Of a stretch of 64,000 nt of DNA, positions 35,439-43,758 are shown one piece after another. The stretch lies in the NCBI RefSeq assembly GCF_016741875.1, contig NZ_JAERRF010000001.1, forward strand, positions 1 through 64,000, written 5' to 3'. Position numbers and translations under genes: made by a program. Origin of the DNA: Streptomyces coffeae. GTDB taxonomy: Bacteria; Actinomycetota; Actinomycetes; Streptomycetales; Streptomycetaceae. The notes under the pieces were generated by a model that worked only from the letters and a program-made list of their open reading frames with translations, searched no databases and had not been told where the DNA came from. Positions within the stretch are counted from its first letter, which is position 1. Each line of letters begins with the position of its first letter.

Positions 35439-35804
35439 CTACGACGTACGGCGCAGCGTCCAGCTGTTGGGGTCGAAGCTGGGAACGGCCGAATAGCGGC
35501 AGGCGCCGCTGTAGTACCTGTTGGTGATCGTCCACCCCGAGGGCGGCAAGGTGGAGGAGCATGCGTTCACCTGCGTGCCCACCGGATAGCCGGTGAGCTG
35601 CTTGATCTGCTTCATGTTGGGGTCGAAGGTGCCGGAGCCGCAGCTCCAGCTGTTCCACCACTGGGTGTCCACATAGCCGGCGGGGGTGAGTTGGCTGCCG
35701 CACATGTTCATGGTGTCACCGGGGGCGGCGCTCGCGGTCGCCATACCGGTGGCGGTGACCGCGGCGGTCAGGAGGGCGAGACAGGCGATGCGTCTACGGA
35801 TCAC
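35439..35804 (-). CDS. small secreted protein, four cysteines
   Basis: 121 residues: signal peptide with RRRIACLALLTAAVTATG and an ATASA cleavage site near residue 27, then a 94-residue mature domain with cysteines in NMCGS, WSCGS, NACSS and GACRY, likely two disulfides. No family recognised. GTG at 35804 with AAGGAGACCCGAC before it. It converges on the MazG-like gene. Confidence 0.8.
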   Translation of the reverse strand: MIRRRIACLALLTAAVTATGMATASAAPGDTMNMCGSQLTPAGYVDTQWWNSWSCGSGTFDPNMKQIKQLTGYPVGTQVNACSSTLPPSGWTITNRYYSGACRYSAVPSFDPNSWTLRRTS

Positions 35805-36164
35805 GTCGGGTCTCCTTGTCGGCGCCGGTGTCCGCGCCGACGGTTGTCGGCACCCGGCCAGGCGCTGCGCCTTTCCTATCCGGCGGACTCAGGCCGCGGA
35901 CAGCCACCTTTCGGACGTGTGGATTCATGGAACGGCTACACCGCAACTCGGGTTCTGTAACAACAGCGATGTCCCAACTCAGATTCACCACAATGACGTT
36001 GGCAGCGACGCCGCACAGGTGATCTGCTGACGCAACAGCTGCCCACCGCGTAACGTCTGCGACGCACCGGCCTCCGGCCCCGGTCTCCGAGGCCGAGGGC
36101 CTCCATCGCGCCCTCTCCAGAGGAGAGTTGACACCCCAAAGGCCCGCGCGACACCATCCCGCCG
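35805..36164. other. 360-bp intergenic region between divergent genes
   Basis: No gene seen. The region is less GC-rich at 35935-36030 (many AAC/CAA), which may mark promoters for the secreted protein or the pentapeptide-type gene. GAGAGTT-type boxes near 36120 have no SD function I can assign. Confidence 0.4.
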
Positions 36165-37655
36165 ATGGAGATCAACGACCTGACGCCCGCGGAACGCCGC
36201 GTATGGGAAGCATTCCCGCTGGGCGAAGGCGTCGATTTCCGCGCCGACGGTGAGGACGACCCCGAGCCCGGCACGGAATGGGGACCCGAACGGACCGTAC
36301 GCGCCGCGGTGTTGCGGGCCTTGCTGCTCGACGGTCCGGTAAGCGAGGGTGAGATACCCGCTCTGAAATTACTCGGCGCTCGCATCACCGGGCAGCTGGA
36401 CCTCCGCTACGGAACCATCGAGCACCCGGTCCGCTTGCGGCACTGCGTTTTCGAGAACCCGCCGGCCCTGTACGGCGCCCAATTCCGCACCTTGGCACTC
36501 AAGCATTCCGTATTGCCCGGACTCACCGCCGGAGCCATTCGTGTGGACGGCGCCCTGCTGATGACCGGCTGCCGTTCCACCGGCCCGGTCCGGCTCGCGG
36601 GAGCGCATATCGGCGGAGCCGTCTTCCTCGACGGAGCCCGCCTCGAATCCCCGCTCACTCCGGCCGTACCGGACCCTGGTGAGCCCCCGGAAGCCGTGCT
36701 GGAACTCAACCAGGCCCTCGTCGGCCATGACCTTGTCGCCCGCGGCCTCGTCGCCCACGGCCTGATCCGGCTGAACGGAGCCACGGTCGACGGCGACGTG
36801 AACTTCGACGACGCCCACCTCCTGGCCCCCGGCCGTACCGCCCTGCACGCCGAGAACCTGACCGTCGGCACCGATCTGCGCGGTATGCGCATGCGGGCCC
36901 GGGGCCGCGTCAATCTGAGCGGCGCCAGGATCCCGCGCCATCTGAACTTCGCCTACGTCCGGCTCTCCCACCCCGAAGGCCAGGCCCTGCGCGCCAGCAG
37001 CGCCACCATCGGCGAGCTGTGGCTGCGCGAAGCCGCCCCGATCGAGGGTGCCCTGAATCTGCGCGGCGCCCAGCTCGACCTCCTCCATATCGCGCCGGAG
37101 GTGTGGCCCGACCGCGTCCGGATCGACGGCCTCAGCTATCGGAGCCTGACCCCGCACCTCCCCGCCGAGCAGCGACTTCCCCTGCTCGAACACGAGGAGG
37201 GCGGCTATCTCCCCTACCTCTACGAGCAGTTGACCACCGCCTACCGCACCGCGGGCGACGACGCGGCCGCACGCACCGTCCAACTCGCCAAACTCCGCCG
37301 CCACCGCCGCACCCTCCCCCGCTACGCCCGCCTCTGGGGCCACGTCCAGGACCTCACCGTCGGCTACGGCTTCCGTCCGATGCGCGCCGCCGGCTGGCTC
37401 CTGGCCCTCCTCCTCACCGGCGCCCTCACCTTCGCCCTCCACCACCCCCGCCCGCTGAAGCCCGACGAGGCCCCCGACTTCAACGCCCTCTTCTACACCG
37501 TCGATCTCCTCCTCCCGATCATCGGTTTCGGCCAGGAGCAAGCCTTCGGCCCCCAGGGCTGGTATCAGTGGCTCTCCTACACCCTGATCGTCACCGGCTG
37601 GATCCTGGCCACCACCATCGCCGCGGGCATCAGCCGCTCCCTGAGCCGCCAATAG
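36165..37655 (+). CDS. pentapeptide-type solenoid membrane protein with a TTA codon
   Basis: 496 residues. The N-terminal 330 residues form a repeated A(D/N)L-like beta solenoid (ITGQLDLRYGTIEHPVRLRH, VDGDVNFDDAHLL, RVNLSGARIPRHLNF). Two C-terminal spans (about 408-425 and 470-490) surround a loop TVDLLLPIIGFGQE that resembles a degenerate ion-channel pore region. Similar Streptomyces proteins carry the label membrane-associated oxidoreductase without evidence. Codon 69 is TTA (36369-36371), suggesting bldA dependence. No clear ribosome site precedes the ATG. Confidence 0.75.
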   Translation: MEINDLTPAERRVWEAFPLGEGVDFRADGEDDPEPGTEWGPERTVRAAVLRALLLDGPVSEGEIPALKLLGARITGQLDLRYGTIEHPVRLRHCVFENPPALYGAQFRTLALKHSVLPGLTAGAIRVDGALLMTGCRSTGPVRLAGAHIGGAVFLDGARLESPLTPAVPDPGEPPEAVLELNQALVGHDLVARGLVAHGLIRLNGATVDGDVNFDDAHLLAPGRTALHAENLTVGTDLRGMRMRARGRVNLSGARIPRHLNFAYVRLSHPEGQALRASSATIGELWLREAAPIEGALNLRGAQLDLLHIAPEVWPDRVRIDGLSYRSLTPHLPAEQRLPLLEHEEGGYLPYLYEQLTTAYRTAGDDAAARTVQLAKLRRHRRTLPRYARLWGHVQDLTVGYGFRPMRAAGWLLALLLTGALTFALHHPRPLKPDEAPDFNALFYTVDLLLPIIGFGQEQAFGPQGWYQWLSYTLIVTGWILATTIAAGISRSLSRQ

Positions 37656-37765
37656 CCGTCACCTGACCGCCCCGTGGCCACCCCCGCCGCCTCGCGCCCT
37701 GTCGTGTCCTCGCCCACCGCTTTATGATCATTACTCTGCGTACGAGGGTGCGTGAGGGGGCGTGC

Positions 37766-39844
37766 ATGGCAGCTGGTGGATCCGCGTCGCGGCGAGCGCA
37801 GGAGGCACGACGGCAGGAGCGGCTGCTCAGAGAGCAGTGGCAGGCGGCCCGGCGGCAGGCACGCAGATGGGAAGCCGCCAGTGAGGGTGAACGCCGGGTC
37901 GCCGCACAGCTGTTGGTGCTGACAGAGCGCGGCTGGCGACTGCTGGTGGACCGCCGATGGCCGGGAACGCGCGCCGCCAATGTGGACATGCTGCTCATCG
38001 GCCCCGGCGGAGTGTTCGTCATCGACGTCAAGAACTGGCGCTCGGCCCCGCAGGCGTTGGACGGACGGCTCGTCGCCGACGGCGCGTCCCGCGATGAGCA
38101 CGCCACCCGGCTCCTGGCCGTGACGAAGGTGGCCGAATCGGCGGTGGCGTCGCTCGGGATGTCCCCGGTCGCCGTCCAGCCCCTCATGGTCTTCGCGGGG
38201 CATCGTCTGCACGCCGAGCTGGGCAGGATCCGGCTGCTGGGGGAGCGCGAGGTCGGCCCGGCCCTCCTCTCCGAACGCCGTCGGGTGCCCGCCCCGACCG
38301 TGAACGCCATCGCCAACCATCTGGAACAGGTCTTCCCCGAGTACGAGGGGTCGTCCATACCCCAGGGTGCGTCGGAACCGATCGGCCCCCGGGCGGATTC
38401 AGCGGACGGCCTGTTCGACCTCGAAGGACTGCGCGAGGCGGCTCTCGACGAAGCGCTGAAGGCCCCGATCGAGCAGTGGATGACCTTCCTCCACCCCGAC
38501 CAGGTCGCCCTGGTGCGCCGCAACTGGTCCGGCCCCGCACGCATCAGCGGCCCGGCCGGCACCGGCAAGACGGTCGTCGGACTGCACCGCGCGGCCCATC
38601 TCGTCCGGCGCACCAACGGCCGCGTCCTGTACGTCACCTTCGCCAACAACCTCCCCCGGGTGCAGGCGACCTTCCTCACGTCCATGTCCCCCGCCGTCGC
38701 CGACCGGGTCGACTTTCGCAGCCTGCACTCCTGGGCGCGGGAGTTCCTCCGCGACTGCGGCGTCGAGGCCCGGTTGAACGGCGACAAGGCCGAGACCGCC
38801 TTCAGCCTCGCCTGGAAGCATGTCGGCCGCGACAGTTGCCTCGCCGAGATCGACCCGGCGCCGACGTACTGGCGGGAGGAGATCGCCCATGTCATCAAGG
38901 GCCGTGGCATCACCTCCTTCGACGAGTACGCCACGGTGCCCCGCCTACGCCGCCGTACCAGCCTGCGACGGAACCACCGGCAAGCCGTATGGGCCCTGTT
39001 CGAGGCATACGAAGCGCTCCGCGCCGAACGCGGTGTGCACGACTTCAACGACGTCCTCTCCCTCGCCCTGACGGAAGCGCGCCGCCGCACCGGGCGGCAC
39101 CGCCACACCGCCGTGATCGTGGATGAGGTCCAGGACCTCACCCTCGTCGGCGTCCGGCTGCTGCACAGCCTCGTCGGCGACGCCCCCAACGGACTGCTCC
39201 TGGTCGGCGACGGACAACAAGCCGTCTACCCGGGCGGTTTCCGCATGTCCGACGCCGGTATCGACATCCGTGGCGACCGTGCGCAGGTCCTGCGGACCAA
39301 CTACCGCAACAGCAAGGAGATCCTCGACGCGGCACTCGCCGTCGTCGAGCAGGACACCTTCGAGGACATCGACGGGCTGCCCACCTCAGGCCGCCGGGAT
39401 GTCGACCTCACCTACCACGACGGACAGGTGATCCATGTCTCCCGGCCCACCCGGGCCGAGCACGACCAAGCCCTCCTCGACGCACTCCGCGACCTCCCGC
39501 CCGGAGCCCGCGCCGACTCCGCGGTCCTGTGCCCTTCCACCCGCGCCATCGGCCAGTACCAGCGCCTCCTCGACCGCGCCGGCATCCCCGCCCGCCTCCT
39601 GGAGCACTACGACGGCCGCCCCGTCGACGCCGTCAAACTCGGCAGCTACCGCCGCGCCAAGGGCCTGGAGTTCAAACGCGTCTTCCTCCCCGACCACCAA
39701 GCGACTCTCTCCACCCCTGCCCCGGAAGCCTCCGAGACCCAATGCGAGCGCAGTGAGCTCTCCCGCAGCCAGCTCTTCGTGGCCATGACGCGCGCCCGCG
39801 ACGTCCTCTGGCTGGGCAGCATCCACCGCCCGCCCCAAGCTTGA
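37766..39844 (+). CDS. NERD-domain nuclease fused to UvrD/Rep-type helicase
   Basis: 692 residues. Residues about 45-150 form a NERD (nuclease-related) domain with the core NVDMLLIGPGGVFVIDVKNW (D...D-x-K). From residue 245 comes a UvrD-like superfamily 1 helicase: Walker A GPAGTGKT at 262, DEVQD at about 452, TNYRNS, and the VAMTRARD motif VI at the end. The family degrades or remodels DNA; NERD-helicase proteins have been linked to phage defence elsewhere. ATG 37766 is preceded by GAGGGGGCGTGC and a TATGAT -10 at 37723-37728, ruling out the ATG at 37724. It stands alone. Confidence 0.88.
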   Translation: MAAGGSASRRAQEARRQERLLREQWQAARRQARRWEAASEGERRVAAQLLVLTERGWRLLVDRRWPGTRAANVDMLLIGPGGVFVIDVKNWRSAPQALDGRLVADGASRDEHATRLLAVTKVAESAVASLGMSPVAVQPLMVFAGHRLHAELGRIRLLGEREVGPALLSERRRVPAPTVNAIANHLEQVFPEYEGSSIPQGASEPIGPRADSADGLFDLEGLREAALDEALKAPIEQWMTFLHPDQVALVRRNWSGPARISGPAGTGKTVVGLHRAAHLVRRTNGRVLYVTFANNLPRVQATFLTSMSPAVADRVDFRSLHSWAREFLRDCGVEARLNGDKAETAFSLAWKHVGRDSCLAEIDPAPTYWREEIAHVIKGRGITSFDEYATVPRLRRRTSLRRNHRQAVWALFEAYEALRAERGVHDFNDVLSLALTEARRRTGRHRHTAVIVDEVQDLTLVGVRLLHSLVGDAPNGLLLVGDGQQAVYPGGFRMSDAGIDIRGDRAQVLRTNYRNSKEILDAALAVVEQDTFEDIDGLPTSGRRDVDLTYHDGQVIHVSRPTRAEHDQALLDALRDLPPGARADSAVLCPSTRAIGQYQRLLDRAGIPARLLEHYDGRPVDAVKLGSYRRAKGLEFKRVFLPDHQATLSTPAPEASETQCERSELSRSQLFVAMTRARDVLWLGSIHRPPQA

Positions 39845-39882
39845 TCCAAACAGGTTGGCCCCCTGTTGGGCCCCACGCGCGC

Positions 39883-39917
39883 AAAGGGCCTGTCCGCGAG
39901 AAGCGGATAGGTCCTTT
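39883..39917. terminator. hairpin terminator at the island edge
   Basis: AAAGGGCCTGTCCGC pairs with GCGGATAGGTCCTTT (one mismatch and one G-T pair) around GAGAA, 39 bp after the NERD-helicase stop. Its position relative to the tRNA-Pro repeat mimics a tRNA terminator. Confidence 0.65.
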
Positions 39918-39924
39918 GACCTGT

Positions 39925-39940
39925 GTCGGGGTGGCGGGAT
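39925..39940 (-). repeat. att-like repeat: copy of the tRNA-Pro 3' end
   Basis: GTCGGGGTGGCGGGAT is identical to 47577-47592, the 3' end of tRNA-Pro plus one flanking base, in the same orientation. The 10-mer TGACCTGTGT also occurs just before each copy (39917-39926 and 47560-47569), with 7 extra bases at the right copy. Confidence 0.6.
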
Positions 39941-40218
39941 GTGGGACGTCACTGGCCGCTGCTTTCGCATCGCCTGGAAGGCGACTCCGGCCGACGTTGG
40001 CGCCGCCCGGCCCGGGACTGGGCCAGGAGCCTGAAATCCGTCGCTCTGTGGGGCCGCATGGCCTCGGGCGGCCGCACCGCGAAACAGGATGAGCGTGATC
40101 AACACGACAGTCGGAGTGGCGCACACCCGCCAGGGCGCGGGGCCGGGGCCCAGGTACCCGGAGGCCCGTACAAAGCTGCCGCGTCCCACTCCGCTCCGCT
40201 GACACGCAAGGAGCACAC

Positions 40219-41781
40219 ATGACGGCAACTCAGTCGGACCCGACCCCCGCCCAGGTCACCATGACCCTCGCCGCGATCGCCGCCACGGCGGCGACCCCGC
40301 GCCCGTCGGGTGAGACCCCGCAAGCGCAGACCCGGCGAGCGTGGCTCGGCATCACCGCGCAACTGGGCATCGCCGCGCTCGCCACCCGCGGCACATGGCA
40401 GCTGAAGTGGCTGGCGCTCGGCCCGGACAACGCGAATCTCGCGTACATCGCCTCGAAATCCGACGACCCGAACCAGATCGCCGTGGTCGTCCGGGGCACG
40501 ATCGCCAATCCGACCGACATGATGGAGGACCTCGATGTCGGCACGGTGGTGCCGTTCACCGCCGGCGGATCGCCGAACGTCGCCGTCTCGGCCGGCGCCA
40601 TGGCCGCGTTCACGCAGATCGTCACCGTACGTGGCATCACCTCGCCGTCCGACGAGGCACCGGGCGGCGAGCCCGGTCGGCCGGACACCGTCATCCCCTC
40701 GGACGCAACGCTCACCCAAGCACTCGCCGCCCTCATGTCCGGACCGGCTATTTCTCGGCCGACGGTCTACGTGACCGGACACAGCCTCGGCGGCTGCATC
40801 GCCACCACGCTGGCCACGTACCTCCAGGCCCAGACCTGGGGGACGAACAAGCCGCAGTTCGCACTCGTCACCTTTGCCGCTCCCACCGCCGGCCTGAAGA
40901 GCTTCGCCGATTACGTCGACTCCCGGCCGTGGAGTCTGCACGAGCGCTGGGTCAACGCGTACGACGTGGTCCCGCGGGCCTGGTCCGATCTGGCCACGCC
41001 CAAGGGCTGGTACCCGCCGCCGGGCCCGGTGGCCAACCAAGAGGTGAAGATCCTGCTGAGCGGGATCGACCTGCTCCGGAAGGACAACGTCTACGTCCAG
41101 CCCCTCGCCACCAGCGCCAGCACGATGAACGGGGACTACGGGGCGTACAACAGCGTGCTGGTCAACGAGACCACTGCCGACTTCCTGGGCCAGGTCGCTT
41201 TCCAGCACGCCAACTCCACGTACCTGAAACTGCTGGATACGCCCGTCCCCTCCGCCCAGCCGGTGGTGACCGCGGTAAATCCCACGGCTGGGCAGGGCGG
41301 TACGTCGGTCACCATCACCGGCAGCGGATTCAGCCCGGACAGCGTCGTCGACTTCGGCCCGATCCCGTGCACCCCGGTCGACATCGACCCGTCCGGCAAA
41401 CTGATCACCGCGACCGTGCCCGACGGCCATGGGATCGTCGACGTCCGCGTCACCAACAACCTCGGCACGTCGCCCGCCGTTCCGCTGGGGCAGTTCGCCT
41501 ACGACGGCGGACCCGCGCCCGTGGTGGTCAGCTCGATCGCCCCGCGCAGCGGGAAGGCCGAAACCCAGGTCACCATCAACGGCTCGGGTTTCGCCCCGGG
41601 GGCGGCCGTGCGGATCAAGGGCATCGCCTTGAGCGCGGTCACCTTCGTGTCCTCGACCCAGATCACGGCGAAGGTGCCGCTTCGGCGGCCGGAGTGGCCG
41701 AAGACGGTGGACGTCACCGTGACGGTCGGCGTCGCCACGTCGCCCACCGGCCCGGCCGACGAATTCACGTACGTGGGTTGA
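40219..41781 (+). CDS. class 3-type lipase with two IPT/TIG domains
   Basis: 520 residues. The N-terminal half is an alpha/beta hydrolase with VTGHSLGGCIATTLATYL (serine at about residue 189) and a lipase_3 style AFVTFAAPTAG-like segment (ALVTFAAPTAG). Two Ig-like IPT/TIG domains follow (VTAVNPTAGQGGTSVTITGS at about 352 and VSSIAPRSGKAETQVTINGS at about 437), usually found in secreted or surface proteins. No classical signal peptide is visible, so export is uncertain. ATG 40219 with AAGGAGCACAC before it. It is the first gene inside the tRNA-Pro island. Confidence 0.82.
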   Translation: MTATQSDPTPAQVTMTLAAIAATAATPRPSGETPQAQTRRAWLGITAQLGIAALATRGTWQLKWLALGPDNANLAYIASKSDDPNQIAVVVRGTIANPTDMMEDLDVGTVVPFTAGGSPNVAVSAGAMAAFTQIVTVRGITSPSDEAPGGEPGRPDTVIPSDATLTQALAALMSGPAISRPTVYVTGHSLGGCIATTLATYLQAQTWGTNKPQFALVTFAAPTAGLKSFADYVDSRPWSLHERWVNAYDVVPRAWSDLATPKGWYPPPGPVANQEVKILLSGIDLLRKDNVYVQPLATSASTMNGDYGAYNSVLVNETTADFLGQVAFQHANSTYLKLLDTPVPSAQPVVTAVNPTAGQGGTSVTITGSGFSPDSVVDFGPIPCTPVDIDPSGKLITATVPDGHGIVDVRVTNNLGTSPAVPLGQFAYDGGPAPVVVSSIAPRSGKAETQVTINGSGFAPGAAVRIKGIALSAVTFVSSTQITAKVPLRRPEWPKTVDVTVTVGVATSPTGPADEFTYVG

Positions 41782-42008
41782 GCCCGGGCGGGGCCGGCCG
41801 TGACCCCTCTGGGAGCGCCGGCCCCGAACCCTTTGCCGTGCCCGGCGCCCCCGGCATGGGGATCACGCAGTCGGCCCTATGCACACCCCCCGGAAGCCTG
41901 ACTCCCTTCGAACGCGCTCGCCACGACAAAGGCCGGGATCCAACACTCCCGCCGGAACAACACGCTCTCCAGCGCCAAGCAAAGGGAAGGCGGCGGCGCA
42001 TCGTCATC

Positions 42009-43319
42009 TCACGGGCCGGCGACGGCGTTGATCGAGTACGGGTAGGAGACCTGCTGCCACAGCGCGGTGAAGCGGTAACTCGGGCGGGCATCCACCTGGG
42101 GCACCCGACCGTCCGACGTCAGCGTCTTCGCGCTTCCGAAGGAACCGGAGCGGCTGATCAGGCGAGCGCCGACCTGCTGCGCCGAGTACGGCGAACTCGG
42201 CGTCTGGTAGACGAGCATGCCGTCGCCGTCGTCATCGAGGGCGATGTCGGGCCGGTCGTTGAGCCCGAGGACGGTGGTGGTTCCGCGGGTGCCGCTTGCG
42301 GACAGCTGCCGCCCGAGCATCTCGAGCCGGCTGCTGCTGTTCCACCGGGTCCACACCAGCATCGAGTCGCCGTCGAGATCGGTTGCGAGGGCGTGGTGGA
42401 CGCCCACGTTGTCCGTGGACGACGAGATGCGAAGAGGGCTTCCCAGCGTGCCGGTCCGGCTCCAGCGCGAGGCCCATACCTGAGGGCGGGTACCGCCACC
42501 GGAGCGGTAGCTGATGACCGCGTCACCGTCGCGGTCGACGCCGACCCGCACCATGCCGAATCCGGCGTACGACGCGATCGACGAGGTGAGCACCTTCGTC
42601 GGGGAGACGGAATCCGGCGTGATGCGCTTGGCCACGACGGTGGAACCCTGCACCCACGCGACGACGAAGTGGCCGTTGCGGTCGACGCCGATGCCCGGCT
42701 TTTCCGCCGAGCCCGAACCAAGGGTGATCGCCGAGCCGACCGTGCCGTCCAGCTTGAGCCGGCGCGCCATGGCGTACCAACTTCCGCCGCGGCTCTCCGA
42801 CCAGGCGACCAGCGCCGTTCCGCCCGGCGACACAGCTACCACCGGGTTGGTCGCAGGCGCCGAGGTGGAGAGCTTTTGCGTGGAGCCGACGAGGCTGCCG
42901 GAGGCCGAGATCCGTCGGCCCACGACGTGGCCGTCCTGCTCCCAGGCCACCGCGGCGTCGCCGGTGTCGTCGGAGTCGACCTCCGGCCAGGACACCGAGG
43001 CCCCCAGAGGTGACAGATTACGGATCGAACCCGTCGTCCCGTCCGCGCGCTTGGTCCTGGACTGAATCTGGTAGGAGCAACTCGGCGTCGCGGGGTCGCA
43101 GGCTCTCCAGACCAGGAGGGCATCACCTTGCCGGTCGACCGAGACCCGGGGTGAATCGTCGGCTGTCCAGCCATTGGCGGATACCTTCCACGCCGAAGAC
43201 CACGCGGCCTGAGCAGGCATGGTTACTGCCACTGCCGCTGCGATCCCCACCGCCACGGCAACGGAACCCCCGGCGATAACGCGGGCTTTCACTGAACGCC
43301 GATGACGTGCTGCACGCAT
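42009..43319 (-). CDS. secreted repeat protein, probable beta-propeller
   Basis: 436 residues. Signal peptide with RRSVKARVIAGG, a hydrophobic AVAVGIAAAVAVTM core and a PAQAA cleavage site near residue 38. The mature part is a series of about 50-residue repeats alternating VSVDRQGDALLVW, VGVDRDGDAVISY and ATDLDGDSMLVW, each with a D-x-x-G-D acidic loop like calcium-binding propeller blades. No catalytic motif. ATG 43319 has GAGGG five bases upstream. It converges on the lipase gene and diverges from the FG-GAP protein. Confidence 0.78.
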   Translation of the reverse strand: MRAARHRRSVKARVIAGGSVAVAVGIAAAVAVTMPAQAAWSSAWKVSANGWTADDSPRVSVDRQGDALLVWRACDPATPSCSYQIQSRTKRADGTTGSIRNLSPLGASVSWPEVDSDDTGDAAVAWEQDGHVVGRRISASGSLVGSTQKLSTSAPATNPVVAVSPGGTALVAWSESRGGSWYAMARRLKLDGTVGSAITLGSGSAEKPGIGVDRNGHFVVAWVQGSTVVAKRITPDSVSPTKVLTSSIASYAGFGMVRVGVDRDGDAVISYRSGGGTRPQVWASRWSRTGTLGSPLRISSSTDNVGVHHALATDLDGDSMLVWTRWNSSSRLEMLGRQLSASGTRGTTTVLGLNDRPDIALDDDGDGMLVYQTPSSPYSAQQVGARLISRSGSFGSAKTLTSDGRVPQVDARPSYRFTALWQQVSYPYSINAVAGP

Positions 43320-43438
43320 AGCCACCCTCATCACCCCTTGTCGCAGCTTTGAGTACAGCCGCCACACATGCGACCCAAAGCATCCAGCGCCGCCCGTTGG
43401 TGAAACATCACAGCGTTGTTGCAAAAAGTGATGCAGGT

Positions 43439-43561
43439 CACTGCCGGTGGATGGTTTGGGGCAGGAGCGGTGGATCGTTGCGGAGCGCGGCCAGTTGGCC
43501 GGGGTGTCGCACGAGGGCGAGGATGCCTCGACCGATGACGTTCCCGGCGGTCTCATGGCGC
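43439..43561 (-). pseudogene. cytochrome P450 fragment (I-helix region)
   Basis: The minus strand encodes HETAGNVIGRGILALVRHPG followed by QLAALRNDPPLLP, the I-helix and following region of a P450 (usual AGHETT...LLRHPDQLAALRADP). Only about 41 codons remain; the heme loop and ExxR are absent. It lies in the 440-bp gap between the two secreted-protein genes, which otherwise contains no gene. Confidence 0.65.
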
Positions 43562-43758
43562 CAACGATGAGCCCTCGGACCATGCGTCAGCGTTGTTCGG
43601 TAACGCGTATCGGGCGAGGGTCGCCTGCTGTCGACTTGCATCGACTTGGCTGGTCAGGCCGTGTTATCGTCCCCCAGCTTTCGAGAGGCTGGCGCCGCGA
43701 CGACCCCCATTCCGCGATGCATGGCCGCCCTCGTTCTCCCCTCAGCTGGAGGTATGAC

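Larger units (their letters stand above)
39845..40218. other. left boundary region of the tRNA-Pro island
   Basis: 374 bp without a gene. It holds the terminator hairpin at 39883-39917 and the tRNA-Pro 3'-end repeat at 39925-39940, described separately. Nothing else recognised. Confidence 0.5.
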
